NCBI GenBank assembly: GCA_947579605.1
Contig: OX388307.1
Span: 27,939,237-28,003,236, forward strand
Direction: 5' to 3'
DNA length: 64,000 nucleotides
DNA from: Athripsodes cinereus
Taxonomy: Eukaryota; Arthropoda; Insecta; Trichoptera; Leptoceridae
Under the pieces are notes generated by a model that searched no databases, had not been told where the DNA came from, and saw only the letters and a list, made by a program, of their open reading frames with translations. Position 1 is the first letter of the stretch; the number at the start of each line of letters is the position of its first letter. The translations under genes were made by a program, and so were the position numbers. Below, one piece after another: positions 49,901-62,715 of this stretch.

Positions 49901-52900
49901 ATAAAAATATAAATTTTTGTGGAAATTGTAAATTACAGTGGAAGTTGTACATTATTATCTGTTCCTCTTTTTAAAATGAAGGATTAGTATAATTTAATAT
50001 TTCTATTTTTTCAGCCAAGAAGGGTTCCCTTGAGATTGATGCACATGACATAGGATCTCGTTTTACAATTGACGTGATTGCTTCTACAGCATTCAGTTTT
50101 GAGATTAACTCATGTAAAGATCGAAACAATAGATTCTTTAAAGAAGCTTGTGCAATCTCGGAAACTACACTCGCTCTCACTCTTAAATTTACTGGATTTA
50201 GAACACTTCCGAGTATCATGAAAGTAAATAATATTGTCTTTGGATTATTAAATTACTAATAAATAGGTATAACTTATGTGTATTAAATGTATTTAAAATA
50301 TTAAGATGCTTTGTATTTTTATAGTTTCTCAGAATAAAACTGTTAGACAATGAATCAACTAAATTCTTCGAAAGTTTGATAAAGCAATCTATAAAACAAC
50401 GTGAGACAAGTGATATTGTAAGGATGGATATGTTGCATCTACTTTTGGAAGCTAAAAAAGGTTACAATTTATTCCTTTTTTTATTAAACTAATTAAGAAT
50501 AATTGTATTGTTAGTGAAACAGTTTGTAGATCTCATTAATTTTTTTTTCAGGTTCTTTGAAGCATGAAGATGAAGATGACCATAAAGATGAATTTGCTTC
50601 TACCCAAGAGACACATTATGAGAAAACTTCTCCACACTTCAGTAAGTAGATTCATAGTAACCTTAGAACTAAGTGAAAAGGTATCTTTCATATAATATAA
50701 TACCACATATAGTGAAAAAAAAAGAGTATGCAGTGTTATTGTAAATTTACCAACCTCAAAAAAGAATTCTGTCTATCTATCTATTCCCTCACGCCGTATC
50801 CCAAGTGGGGTAGGCAGAGAGACCAGAACGCCAATTAGATCTGTCCTTACATACTTATTTTGCCTCCTCCACAGTCATACAATTTCTCATGCACGCACGT
50901 CGAGTTCTCTTACTTAAAACACGGCCGTCCTTGAGAATTTGATCTTCATGTTCAAGCCATGTAGTTCTTGGACGCTCGCGCTTCCTCATTTCAGCCAAGT
51001 ATATCCCTATGGTCATTCTTTCCTCTTCCATTCGTTCAACATGACCAAACCATCTCAATTTATTTACACGCATTCTATCCACAACACTCCTCTTGCATCC
51101 ACTCATTCTTCTAATATCCTCATTCCTCATTCAATCTCGCAACGTTTTACCAACCATCCTCCTGAATGATCTCATATCCACAGCATTTATTCCACTTTCG
51201 TCCTTCTTCAACCATGTTGACATTTCGCTTGCATACGTAACTGTCGGTACCAGGATGGTATTGTGCACTAGCAATTTTGCCATGTTCAACACATTGTCAT
51301 TGCTGACAATGGGTCGAAGTGCACCATTAATCCTAGCACCGGCCACACACAAGAATTCTGTGTTTAACTTAACATCCGCAAATAAAATTCCAATACAAAT
51401 TGAGAATTTTTAATAGTTTACGTATGTACCTTAATCAGTATTAAGTAAAATAATATGATTTTAGAATGGGCAGATGAGGACCTCGTAGCCCAATCGCTGG
51501 TATTTATTCTGGCTGGTCATCAAACTACTTCCACTCTATTCAGTTTTTTATTGTATGAAATGATAGTGAATCCAGATATCCAGGAAAGACTGAGGAGTGA
51601 AATAGATTACTTAGTAGAACAGTGCGGGGAGAATATCTCTTACAATGATATTACCAAGCTCAAATATTTGGATATGGTTGTCAGTGGTGAGTATTAAATT
51701 TTATGATTGGATGATCTAGATATTAAATACTAATATTCAAGATAGATGTTTATTTAACTAAATCTGAAGGGGGGAAAGAAAGTGCTCCAGGCTCCTTCAA
51801 TTATTGCACAACACAAAGTAAACCAAATGTGATACAATATAAAACTAGTGGTGACGAAAGTAGAAACTGGAAGTAAAAATAGCATTCTGGGAGATTCAAA
51901 TTATGTTGCCTCCAAATCTCATCATCGGTCATAAAATCATTATTATTAATAGTGATGTGTGTCTTTGCATTCAGAATGTATGAGAAAGTGGTCCCCACTC
52001 CCTTTCATCACTCGCCTCTGCGTGAGGGACTATGACATGGGACCCGTAAGAGAAGGAAGTACAGATCATATTGTGGTAAATCTGACAAACGAAATATTTT
52101 TAAATTATAAAATAAACCATTCACCGTAATTTAAATTCTTCAGGATTTGAGTTTTATGCAATTTTAGGTAAAGAAGAATGAAAACATTTGGATTCCAGTT
52201 CAATCTATCCACATGGATCCAAATTACTGGCCAGATCCAGAAAGATTTGATCCTGAGAGATTCTCAGAAGATAATATCAAACACATTAAACCTCAAAGTT
52301 ACCTACCTTTTGGTTCAGGTCCTCGAAGTTGTATTGGTAAGTACAAAGATATTACAAAAAAATAGGTGCAATGATTAACTGCACATTTTAAGCAAAAAAA
52401 TAACCAAAAACACAATCATATTAAAATTAGACATCATGATTACAATTTTTTTTTTAAAAAGATATATCTGGGTTTTGTTTGTTATAAACCCAAATACAAC
52501 CTTATACAACTTTCACAGTAAGCTACTAAAAGCGTGTGTCATGAAAGGGGAGTTTGCCGGCACCTGGTATCGAACCACGGACCCCTTGTTCACGAGGCCG
52601 AGACTCTACCTCCAGGCTACCGACGAACTCAATAATGGGAACACTTAATCAATTTCTTTCCTTTATACCATATTCTTAAACTTTTTTACAAACATTTTTT
52701 TTCAATAGCTTCTTTGTTCCATGATATACCTCTCCTGTCCTTTAGGATATGGTTGTTTCTTTATTATTTCTTTAAAACTGCCTTCATTTCTTACCTTTTT
52801 TCCCACTTATCTACATAAATTAATTGTGGAGAAATTAAAATTTTTTTTTTTAGGATCTCGTTTTGGTTTGCTGAATTTGAAAGTAATGGTTTTCTACATG

Positions 52901-53029
52901 CTTCACAACTTCCAATTTGAGCCTTGCTCCAAAACAGTCATTCCAATTAAAGTGAACCCACGATCACTGTTTTACGAAGCTAAAGATAAATATTGGATGA
53001 CAATGAAACTGAGGGAAGAACAGTCATAG
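46957..53029 (+). CDS. Cytochrome P450, CYP3 clan (CYP6-like), 532 aa, 10 exons, complete
   Basis: Exons: 46957-47159, 47665-47828, 49083-49211, 50015-50223, 50325-50460, 50552-50641, 51465-51686, 51975-52075, 52168-52336 and 52854-53029. All borders are AG and GT and the phases join to exactly 533 codons including TAG. A hydrophobic N-terminal anchor (residues 1-20) and a VPLMGNLLP hinge indicate an endoplasmic reticulum membrane protein. Motifs: C-helix WHQMR (126-130), I-helix AGHQTTS (327-333), K-helix ECMR (385-388), PERF (442-445) and heme loop PFGSGPRSCIG with Cys473 as the iron ligand. Such enzymes oxidise plant toxins, insecticides or endogenous compounds with a reductase partner; the substrate is unknown. 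The acidic residue usual before Thr in the I-helix is Gln330. CYP6 is likely but not proven. Confidence 0.94.
47160..47460 (+). repeat. Degenerate tandem repeat seeded by the exon 1 splice donor
   Basis: Units of about 18-22 bp of the form GTCAAAATGAAAGGTAATC run through the start of intron 1. The first unit overlaps the end of exon 1 (TGTCAAAATGAAAG then GTAATC), so further GAAAGGTAA-type sites follow at about 47,203, 47,371 and 47,393. Confidence 0.8.
47973..48514. mobile_element. Non-autonomous DNA transposon in P450 intron 2 (about 540 bp)
   Basis: The left terminus AATTGAGGGGTATAGTTCCA matches the reversed right terminus (AATTGAGGCGTATAGTTCCA), and the match continues through ATC[A/G]ACGTTAAGTCCA, an inverted repeat of about 38 bp. 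CGTTAAGTCC-like words recur inside. No transposase ORF. The superfamily is undecided. Confidence 0.82.
48621..49010. mobile_element. MITE with long inverted repeats in P450 intron 2
   Basis: The arm 48,621-48,711 (GAAATAAATAAAACAAGCGT and onward) is the reverse complement of about 48,924-49,010 with four or five mismatches. It includes GAGAGAGACGTCTTTTGTCT, also seen in part at 10,240. It ends only about 70 bp before exon 3. Confidence 0.88.
49516..49905. repeat. Two tandem copies of a 190-bp repeat in P450 intron 3
   Basis: Both copies run from ATTATGCATCTGCAGCTGAC to GAATATTAGTTGCATCTCTA and contain ATTCGGTATTCGGCCGAATA, a self-complementary core. The first copy lies at about 49,519-49,706, the second at about 49,713-49,901. 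The ends resemble hAT-type MITEs, but no target duplication was seen. Confidence 0.8.
50770..51385 (-). mobile_element. LINE L-C 3' fragment in P450 intron 6
   Basis: The minus strand encodes 51,352-51,134 (TVTYASEMSTWLKKDESG, VDMRSFRRMVGKTLRD), then TGA at 51,131-51,133, then in the same frame 51,130-50,855 (MRNEDIRRMSGCKRSVVDRM, NKLRWFGHVERMEEERMT). The 3' end TCTGCCTACCCCACTTGGGA is followed by GAGGGAATAGATAGATAGA. Inserted opposite to the P450. Confidence 0.87.
52440..52640 (-). repeat. SINE-B, tRNA-derived, in P450 intron 9
   Basis: Reversed, it begins GTCGGTAGCCTGGAGGTAGA (A-box-like) and has the B-box GTGGTTCGATACCAGG, then a tail ending GTATTTGGGTTTATAAC. The tRNA-like head cannot fold cleanly as a functional tRNA and lacks a proper acceptor stem, so it is a SINE. 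Confidence 0.75.
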
Positions 53030-53074
53030 ATATTTACATAAATAACACATGAAATACATAATTCAACTTTATTC

Positions 53075-53080
53075 AATAAA
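53075..53080 (+). terminator. P450 polyadenylation signal
   Basis: AATAAA lies 46 bp after the P450 stop codon, in ATTCAATAAAATATA. It is the nearest canonical signal. Confidence 0.7.
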
Positions 53081-55395
53081 ATATATTTTTATATTAACAT
53101 GTCAACAAATATATATTTTTATATTACCGTTTGTATTTTTATATAAATATACACAAAATGTAAAAAAACTTTTTTTTTGTAAAATTAAGTAGATACAAAT
53201 TGAAATGTGCAGGAAGCAATATGAATCCTTGAATGAGTATTCAGTTTATTTATTATAGGTATTTTAATTAAGTACTTATATCACACTCCTAAATACCTAT
53301 ATACACTATTTAATTCAAACGTTTACATCTTTGTTTATGTTTTTTCAATATTAATTTGTAAAACGGATGTGATTTAGCAAAATCAATTCATAAGTTGAGA
53401 TGGTTGTATAATTTTATATGACACCCACACTTGTAACTGTTTACACGTACCTACTGGCCTAGTATGCAAATGATGCTAACAAAACACACACACATCTGCT
53501 TGTATCAAATTTTCTAATACAATGACAAACAAAAACAATATACAAGTTTGTATAGAATTTTCTACAGTCTGTAACAATAATATGTGACTTTTTGATTTAT
53601 TTTTTTGTGTAAAGGTTAAAGACAAGGATAAAAATCTTATCATTCAAAAGATGTAACGACTTCTAAAATGTGCTCTTCCGATAGTTTCCACAAAACAGAG
53701 CATTTTAATATTTTTTTTATGTGGTGACTAAATTGCCGTTACGCCAACAAGTCAGAAAATATAAATCTAGGTATAACCTATCACGAACACACAAAAAATT
53801 AACAGACTAATGCTAAGAAAAATTTATCTACCCAAATATCTAGAATTAAGCTCAAAATGCGGCAATAAAATACCTGCATTGTGCCTAAAATAAATGTGTT
53901 TAAAAATTTCTTACGGTTTTTCATTATTAAGGATTTTTATTTAAAAATAGAATCTTTAAATCAATTTCTTCTCATCAGTTCCACTGATACATGATTTGAC
54001 TAGACTAGATATAAGGAGTTATTCCAAATAACTCAATGTATACCTAGTAGAATATATTTGAGACATCGATAGCATTAGTGGAGTAACTCACATTTTTTTT
54101 TTAATTTTATTTTTCTTTCACATTCGTAAACTTATAAAATTTGTCACCTAATTTCATAAGCCAAAAACTCTAAAATCTTATTTTTCAAACACAGCGAGTA
54201 ACTTAGGAAGCAGTATAGCGATAGACAAAAACCACAAACAAATAATATGTGCTTCAAATATAAAAAAAAATAACTTTTAGAATTTTTTGTTTGTGGAATC
54301 AAAAGAATGTCGCTTTTGACATATTTATTGGCCAATGCCATAGACAAACAACTAAAAAATGAAATTAATGTAAAGTTCTTTGGAATTGATTACAAAAATG
54401 GAAATAAATCATAAATTTTGAAAATATACGCAAATATTTTATTATTACGAGCATATCGCAAATGACTGTGCGCCAGCGCACTCATTAAAGATCTCTAGTC
54501 TCTGTAATACAATTCTGTCTGGGTCATGTTCTGAGAATGACCAATGAAAGTTGGCCAAAACAAACACTATTCTTTCATCCACAAGAGTTCTGACGGCCCG
54601 GACGTCCCTCTTTCACAACACACGCATCGGAGGGTTGGGAATGTCATGGGAATAGGCAATTAAATTGACGCAGAGAGCCTTTAAATGGAAGAGGCTGATA
54701 TGTGTCCTGTGCTCCCAAGAGGAGAGTTAGAGGGTAAAGTGAAATAATTTATTTGTGGTTTTGAGCAACCCTTACAGTGCCATGAAACTTTTGAGTTGGC
54801 TTATGGAACAGACAATAAATCTTTTTTTAAACTGCCATTTTCTCTACTGCTTTTTTTTTGTTTACATAACTAATGTTACCAATGCCTAATTTTTTAATAT
54901 GTTGTCATGTCCTCATTATTTCCATTAAGATATCTAATAATTCGAAAAAAATAAAAATTATATTAGTATGTATATTATTGCACAACTTATAAAAAGTCAA
55001 ACTTTTTTATAATAAGCTAAGTATCCGCACTATCACACAATCTAAATTATCATAGAAATCAATTATATTGAGATTAACAAAACGAGTAACAAAAAAAATT
55101 CAAAACAATTGTAAAATTATGCACAAATTTTAAATTTGTACTAAAACTTAAAGCTAATAAAATTGCGTCTATAAAATCAACAATATATTTTGTTTAAAGT
55201 CAACAGATTCAATTAAGTAGCAGAAAAATAAGTACAAGTTAAGTACTTCTTAACTATAAAGGCTACAAACGATCTTATTCTTAAAAAAAATGTTTTAACC
55301 TTGGTTTACTATTCACAAATCATAGTATTATTCCTGATTAAAATAAACATTCTATAAGTAACGTGTCAGTTAGTCTTGTACAACAAATAGAATAA
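53081..55395. other. Intergenic between the convergent P450 and SLC26 genes
   Basis: AT-rich, no host ORF. Positions 54,490-54,750 carry a decayed LINE scrap related to 61,510-61,790 (CATCCACAAGAG, GGCCCGGACGTCCCTCTTTC, CCCAAGAGGAGAG). Confidence 0.55.
54490..54750 (-). mobile_element. Decayed LINE fragment (family L-D)
   Basis: Shares TCTTTCATCCAC, GACGTCCCTCTTTCACAA and GTGCTCCCAAGAGGAG with the fragment at 61,510-61,790 in scrambled or rearranged order. No open frame. Confidence 0.45.
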
Positions 55396-55401
55396 TATTT
55401 A
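55396..55401 (-). terminator. SLC26 polyadenylation signal
   Basis: TTTATT on the plus strand gives AATAAA on the minus strand 39 bp after the SLC26 stop codon. Confidence 0.65.
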
Positions 55402-55439
55402 TTCTGAATTAATAAGTAAGGCAGAAAGTAGTCAAATAA

Positions 55440-55790
55440 TCATAAGATATCAATGGTCTTTATAGTTCCAACCTCGAGAAGTCTATCAAAATCTTCAATT
55501 TTACTGGAAATACGATCGTGGAGGTTGAGTTCATTCAACATATCTCGAACCTCTAATCTTGGCTCATAAAATATCAAAGGTTGTCCTCTACTTTGTAAAT
55601 CTTTATAAAGAGATTCTATAATTTTTGCTGCTGTGTAGTCCATTTCGTAAATATAAGTACAGTTTAGAATAACTGGCAGCGAGGGTTTACCCAGAGATTG
55701 CTTGGTGACAATGTGACGAATATAGTCCGCTGATGGGTATATGAGACAGCGATCTGGAATCAGCATGAGGTATTGGACACCACCTGGACT
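55440..55790 (-). CDS. SLC26 last exon, STAS domain
   Basis: Starts SPGGVQYLMLIPDRCLIYPS after TTGTAATTCCAG and ends at the TGA-proximal TIKTIDIL. The STAS core VILNCTYIYEMDYTAAKII is where many SLC26 and anti-sigma antagonist domains carry an Asp; here it is Asn. STAS domains regulate transport and trafficking. Confidence 0.88.
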   Translation of the reverse strand, partial: SPGGVQYLMLIPDRCLIYPSADYIRHIVTKQSLGKPSLPVILNCTYIYEMDYTAAKIIESLYKDLQSRGQPLIFYEPRLEVRDMLNELNLHDRISSKIEDFDRLLEVGTIKTIDIL

Positions 55791-58700
55791 CTGGAATTAC
55801 AACAGAAACATTTAAGACTGTAATAATAGAAGCACAATTTTGTTGGAGGATATTGCGTTACTTCACAATATTACAAGTATTGACTTATTTGTAACCAAAC
55901 AAATAAATTTTGTTTTGTGAACTATAGAACACTAACTAGAGCAGTAACTACAAATTGAAATAATGGAAAAATTATAATTTAAAATACAAACATTGTGAAA
56001 TCAATTAAATATGCTGATTCTCAACCAAATTACAGTTACATAACTTCTGCATTAAAAGTTGATATATTTATAATCACGAATACGAAATATAAATCAAGTT
56101 GATTAAATGATTGAGTCTTTACTGTTTTCAATGCCTCAAATAAAAGTATCTAAAATTGTGATAAGAATTAAATAGTTTTATAATATTTCAAATGATTTTT
56201 CACACACCACATAATGTTGAGAACTTGACGGGGATATTATAAACATAACCTTGTTTTAATCCAACTATTATACATCGTCAAATATTACAGTGGCCTTCAG
56301 GTTATTTAAGATAATTTCATGAATTGATTTTAAAATAGTAAAATAATCATTTACTCACTGTGTAAACTTGTGTGAGTATTTGAGGTCTTGCCGACATGTA
56401 CAGAACAAACAGGAGATTTAGAGCAACTCCAAGGAGAATACCCAACTCCAAGGGGAGGAGAAGACAGAAAATGAATGTCCCCGCAGCTGGTATCATATCA
56501 CGTCCTGAAAAGATCATTAAATAAAATCCAAAAGAATGCATGAGATGATTTCGAGAATATTAATTATGTCAAATCATCTTCTTTGTAGAGTGCCCAGAAT
56601 AGAATGCCTTTTTAAAATTAAATATTCATAAAATATAGATTATAAAACATTTGTATTGATGAGGTATGCAACTTATTGAGAATGTCTTATGGCACAGGAT
56701 GGACAAGTTACAGTTAGTCTGCTGGCTATCGCACTTTTTTATTTATTAATAATTATTTATCCTTAAGGGACATACATTCATTACAAATACAATTATTAAC
56801 AAAACATGAACAAGTTAAGTGTCAACTAACTTTTGATTCTCCACAATGGTTTGATGACGTGAAATTCCACCATGAAGATAACGGCTGCAATGATGACTGC
56901 AGCCAGAGAACTTTTGGGGATGTAAGCAAAGTATGGAGTGAAGAAGAGGAGAGATAGGATCACCAGCAATCCTAAACAAAATGTATACAACAGTTTCATA
57001 TAATTATTATAATTAGATATTACATAAGAAACAGCATGAGATTAGATTCAGCAGAAGAATGTTACTTTTCAAAATGTGTCATTTTGTGGAAAATCACTGC
57101 AAGGGTCTAATTAGGAAACATAACAGCTCATGAATAATAGGGTTTTTAACCTTATCTTTTAACACTCTTCAGGATTCGTAAAGCAATTGGAATTGTATCC
57201 AAAACAATGGTTTGGCCATGCAAAAGGCACGGTTAAAATATTTTGCCAAACCCTCTCTATGTGGCATGTGTTAACAGCATCTGAGTCAACAGAGTGAATT
57301 GCAACAGCCTTTACACTTATTTGGCTTACTCTACCAATAATAAATAATACTTAATTATAAGTTTACATTTGGTCAGTACTGTAAATTTAATAAATATAGT
57401 TAATTGAAATTTTATGTAATAAAAAATTTCACCTGTGTACAGGCCACCAAACGGAGTCCTAACACCTGAAGCATGATTAACAGCAGATCTGGGAACGGAG
57501 CCTGTTGTGGGATAGGCCTGCATAAAAGAGTTACCGATGTTACTCATTCCTATTGCAATCAGTTCCTGTGTAGCATCCACACTCTTACCATTAGCTGAAA
57601 TTATTAATAAATTTATAGTTTCAATTAATTTGTATTAATTGATTAAGCTATGTCACTGTGTATTAAAAGAAATAAAAAATGTCCAAAGATCAATTGAGTC
57701 AAATCTCCCTGCTGAGAGAAACATTAGAGTAGGTACCTAAAGAAGTAGAGGAGTTGTTTCATTCTAACGCAATGCAGAAAAGTCTCCAGAGTGAAAGCCA
57801 ATGTCGGGGACGCCCAGTGGCGGATACACATGGGGTGGGGGAGTGTTTGATTTGTTATTTTTACTCACCAAATGCTTTACAAATAGCAATATTCTCTAGT
57901 AGCCCAATTAGGGGGACGACAATCAGCCCAGATCCAAGGTCTGACATCATCTGCACAAATGGAACAGTCACATTACCAGATACAAAGCCAAATGGAGGAG
58001 GCTTCACTTCTGGGAAACCGGGAGGAACATAACCTGGAAGATTATACAGAGAAATACATAGATATTTTAAATAATGTAATAGTACTCTGGTGAATTACAG
58101 TACTCATATTAGTTCACATGAATCTGATATTCAATAAATTTTCACATTTCACTGAAAAATCATATTCAACCACATTAGTTATTCACATCAAAAAGTTTGA
58201 GACGGCCTTTTTTAAAATGAGAAGAATAGAGGAAATGTTCCTTAAAGGTATGGCAAGGCACGGTACGAGGTATGTGGTGGGCGCTACCCTTTAAAAGTCT
58301 TGGACTTTCAATAAGGAGGTCCAAGGTTCTGCTACAAACAGAATGTTGTTATTCTAATTCTGTTGTCACTACAATTTTAAGATACAAGTAGATATATTGC
58401 TTACTGTAAGGGTGTTAGGAGATACATTTGGGCTTTAAAAAACCTAGATAAAAAAAATATATTACCTACCTATAAGTTTAACAGGAGGATTTTCATATTT
58501 CTGAGTCAGGAACAGACCAATGAATCCGCACACAATTATAATCAGCGTGTTTCTGAGTGCTCCCACAGCCCAGATGAATTTGTTAGCCACCTTCTGGATT
58601 TTACTTCTGGCATTCTCATCTTTAGGACCTATTTGCACCATGCTAGCAGCCTAGGAAATGTAGGAAAAATTAATTCAATAGAACATAATAAATTTAGTAT

Positions 58701-61700
58701 TTTTGCTGGGTTATCAAGAGTTTCTTGGCTGTACAATTTAAGACAATGGTTCAGAAGTATCACCACATCGCTGTTCGGGGCCACAGTCAACAAGATGGAA
58801 ATAACCCTGACAATATCCAACCTTCATTGTATGCATGCATATTTCTTCCTAAATTATTTCCGTTTTACATTTTAACTTATTACTGTGTGTGTGTACAATC
58901 TGTGTTTTTTTTTCATTTTATTTTGACATAACTAAGTTTATTGGAAGATATCACAAAATAACAACAACAACCTCGCAACCTGTACTTTGAATTCACGTAA
59001 TTTCCATTGCTGATCATACATTTCCTCCTTATATTTCCCAACTTTCTGTCTTGGGCAGAGTGCATTACTACTAGCCACTCACTGTAAATCATCAGACCAA
59101 ATTATCTATGGCCAGATTCGCATACCAAAACTTTGATTTTCTATCAAGAGTCACTGATTCTGACTAAGTGACCAGACAGTGAGCATATAAATAAATAAAT
59201 GAAAATTTATATTACCCTGATTATCAGCAAAACAGCAATACATGTCAGTCCTAATATAGCATCATACATATTTGCGTTGTGAACCTCTTCAAAGATGGAT
59301 ATCCACTGTTCCAAGAATGTGTTGCCTGTGACGTGGATGGTGAAGATATCTTTCACTTGGGAAGTGAGTATAACCAAAGCAACAGCAGATGTGAAACCAG
59401 ATGATACAGGACCTGATATGAATTCTATGATGAAACCTGGAAACAATACAAATTATGTTAAAATTTGATAATTAACTAAAACTTTGATGATCAAATAGCT
59501 TGTTGAAAATTTGAATAGCTACGTCATGTAATAAATTTGAATTATTTGTATTGATGTATTTAAAGAAATACTATGTTAATTGTTATACTTTGCTTGAGTT
59601 TTAACTAACAAACATTGACCATTCACAAGCAGCAAAAATAATAGGTTATTTGGATACTTTGAAGGCAATATATACTTAAACTTAAATGTAACAAAATATA
59701 GTTTTACTCACCTAGTCCTAAGAATCCCATGAGGACTTCTATTACTCCAGTAAAGAATGTGAGTAGAATAGCATGCTCCACTCCTAAACCCTTGGCACCT
59801 ACCGTTTGGTATGTCATGAGGGCTGTAATAGCAGCTGGACCAATTGGCACCTCCTTGCAGCTGCCCAAGAGGATGTAAATGAAAGCCCCCAGAAATGATC
59901 CATATAAGCCATACTGTAAATAACAATATCATATTTTGATAAGTAGTGGTAACAGAGAGGAAAATATTTGACCATATGATTTCTGTAAAATAAAGTAAAT
60001 AAAATATAATAAAGCATACTTCAGGTGGCAGTCCACAGATACTGGCGTACGCTAAGGACTGTGGGATGACAGTGAGTCCTACTGTGATTCCAGCTATCAG
60101 ATCTCCTAAGGCATCATCTGTTGTGTATCTGTAATAAGAAGTTAATTGGATGGAATAGTTAGTTGGAACTGTTGGAAGGTATTGCATTGCAGGGATAAAC
60201 TCACCCTCTGTACATGAAATAGAATGAAATACTCAGCTTGTACAATTAAAATGCTTAGAAAAATATTGAACACACTGGATATGAGTTTATCCCAAAAGCT
60301 AATTAATTCTTCAAAATAGTAAAAAGTTTTGGATTATAAATTAATACATACTTCGGTAGCCATGTGAGCACAGGAAGCCTTTTGTAGAGTGTACTTTTTG
60401 AGAAACATTTTTTTACTTTATTTCTTACTTTTGACTCCCAAGACTGACTCGTTGTGGTCCAGGATACAACATGATGACTGCAATTGGGATGATTTTCTAA
60501 AATAAAATTTTATTAAAGATAAAATAATAAATAATATGTAGATATATTAGCAGGCTTAACAGTGGCATTAAATTAATTCTACATCAAGAGAGTACTTAAT
60601 ATATTTTAACTCTTCCTGTACCATAAAATTATTTTCAATAACCTTCCCAAATATTTTTTTTATTAAATTACTATGTTTTTCATTATTTATGGTTGAAATT
60701 GTAAACTGTTGTGTAAGAAATCTCTGTAATATTTGCTATTATCACTGTTTTATTTATGTAATATTTTAATTTAAAACAATTAAGGGCACAAAACACGTAA
60801 AATTTGTAAATTTTTGTTGTATTATTCAGAAAAAGTTGAACTGACCCATGTTAATGTGAAACCCTTCATGCCCAGGATGTAACAGCCTCAAGGTTAAACT
60901 AATTAAATACTATAAATACGAAGTGATATGTGTGTGAAACACATGCTAAGTGGCAAGGAACACTGGTACAGCGATGCTATATTATCTCAATCATTATTGT
61001 TTATTTTGACATTGTGTACTCAGGTTATCTTCCCACATACTGCTATTCGCATCTATCAGTCAAAAATGATCTTCATTTCAGTTTTCTGTCAAATACGTGA
61101 AGTTTCACATGGATACTAAATCAAATCAATATGAAATATGCAAAAGTGGTCAACTGTCTTTTTATAAACATAAATAATATTTTGGTTCAATGTAAAAATA
61201 GATATAAAAATTTGTGATGTTCATTTCTAGATTATGATTTTTAGAATTAAAAATAAAATTAGTTTTGCACAAAAGACATGCAAAAGTAGTTTTTATTGCT
61301 TAGTTGCAAATACATTTTGTGTTGATGTTTTTCTCAACTTACTTATGGCTTAAGCTTAACCCGTGAACTATGTAGGTGGGAGTACCTATTTTATGTAGGT
61401 CTATTGAAAAAATGAGTCTAGGGGAATGTAGTAGCCAATTTTAACATTATTATTTTAAAGATTATAAGTATGAATTTCATTTTTTAATTTGTCACCTCAT
61501 CATCATCATCATCGCCCTCAACACTCCTCTCGGGAGCACAGGGCAGAAACCAGCCTCCTCCATTCAGAGTGTCTCTGCGCCAATTGCGTCACCTCTTTCC
61601 ACAACATTCCTTGCACTCTGATATCATTGTCATAGGAACGGTGTATTGTGAAAGAGGGACGCCCGGGCCTACGGAACCCCTGCGGACGGAAGAACAGTGC

Positions 61701-62683
61701 TCTTTTTGGCCAACTATCATTAGGCATTCTCAAAACATGTCCCAGCCAGGACCATCGTCTCTCCTGTATTACGGAGATTACAGGTCTAACATGTTACATG
61801 TTCATACATGTTCATACCATTTGACATCCAAAATCCTTCTAAGACACTTATGTATGCTTTTCTCTATATTTCAGTACAAAATTAAACTTTTGAAAATTCC
61901 CTATGTGGGCTTAATTTGTAGATTTGGCTAGAATACAACTTAAAATGTTGAGTTATGTTGTCTCACCGCATACCTAGTGAGAATATATTTAGGTAATTAC
62001 TTTGTTTTGTCACAGTGTGACATATTATCTTTAAATTAATTATAATCAATTCAATGAATTCAGTACAAACTAACTAATCTACACAGTAACATAATTCGTC
62101 AGTCATAAATTACTATTCTCCATGACAGCTCACTTACCATGTCTGTGGTTTGGTATCAAAACTGGACAAATCCATTTGCAAAAACTAATTATATTTTGAC
62201 TGTTTCTATACTAGCATTGATTTTCTCCGCTATTTGTCATGCAAATTTCATAGGATTTCACCATTTTAGTAAATGCAATTTTATAGAACTTAACACAAAG
62301 AATATTTCTGCATACTTAGTTAAGAAAATGCAATTTTTGTATTAGTTCTTTTTCGATTAAAAAGCACTCATTTATGTTTAAATGTTCTTTCTTTCTTTTC
62401 CTCCCAGTGTAAATTAGGCAAAAGAATGATACCCAACGATTTCTATCTTTTGTGTATATATAAGGAGATAATATATTTAAAAAAATTGTTTAATTTTGCA
62501 ACGGCTGCGTAACTCCTTATAGTCAAAGTTTCAAGCCCATAAGTGATTTTTATATAAAAAGTTTATTTGGGTTATTTGGAAGATATCGCGCTTCTGCGAT
62601 AAACTCGCCCATTGCACAAATTTATTTGTCTGGTTCTGCAATGTTTGTGTTTCAATAATGTTTGTTTTTTTGTGCAATAAAGA

Positions 62684-62715
<32 letters not shown>

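Noticed and set aside
52530..52630. Possible tRNA gene on the minus strand
   Set aside because: A- and B-box-like words are present but there is no proper acceptor stem, and the sequence runs into a tail shared with other dispersed copies, so it is a tRNA-derived SINE.
62139..62345. 68-codon ORF with a hydrophobic segment
   Set aside because: It lies in a dispersed repeat whose copy at 12,350 is not open in the same frame.
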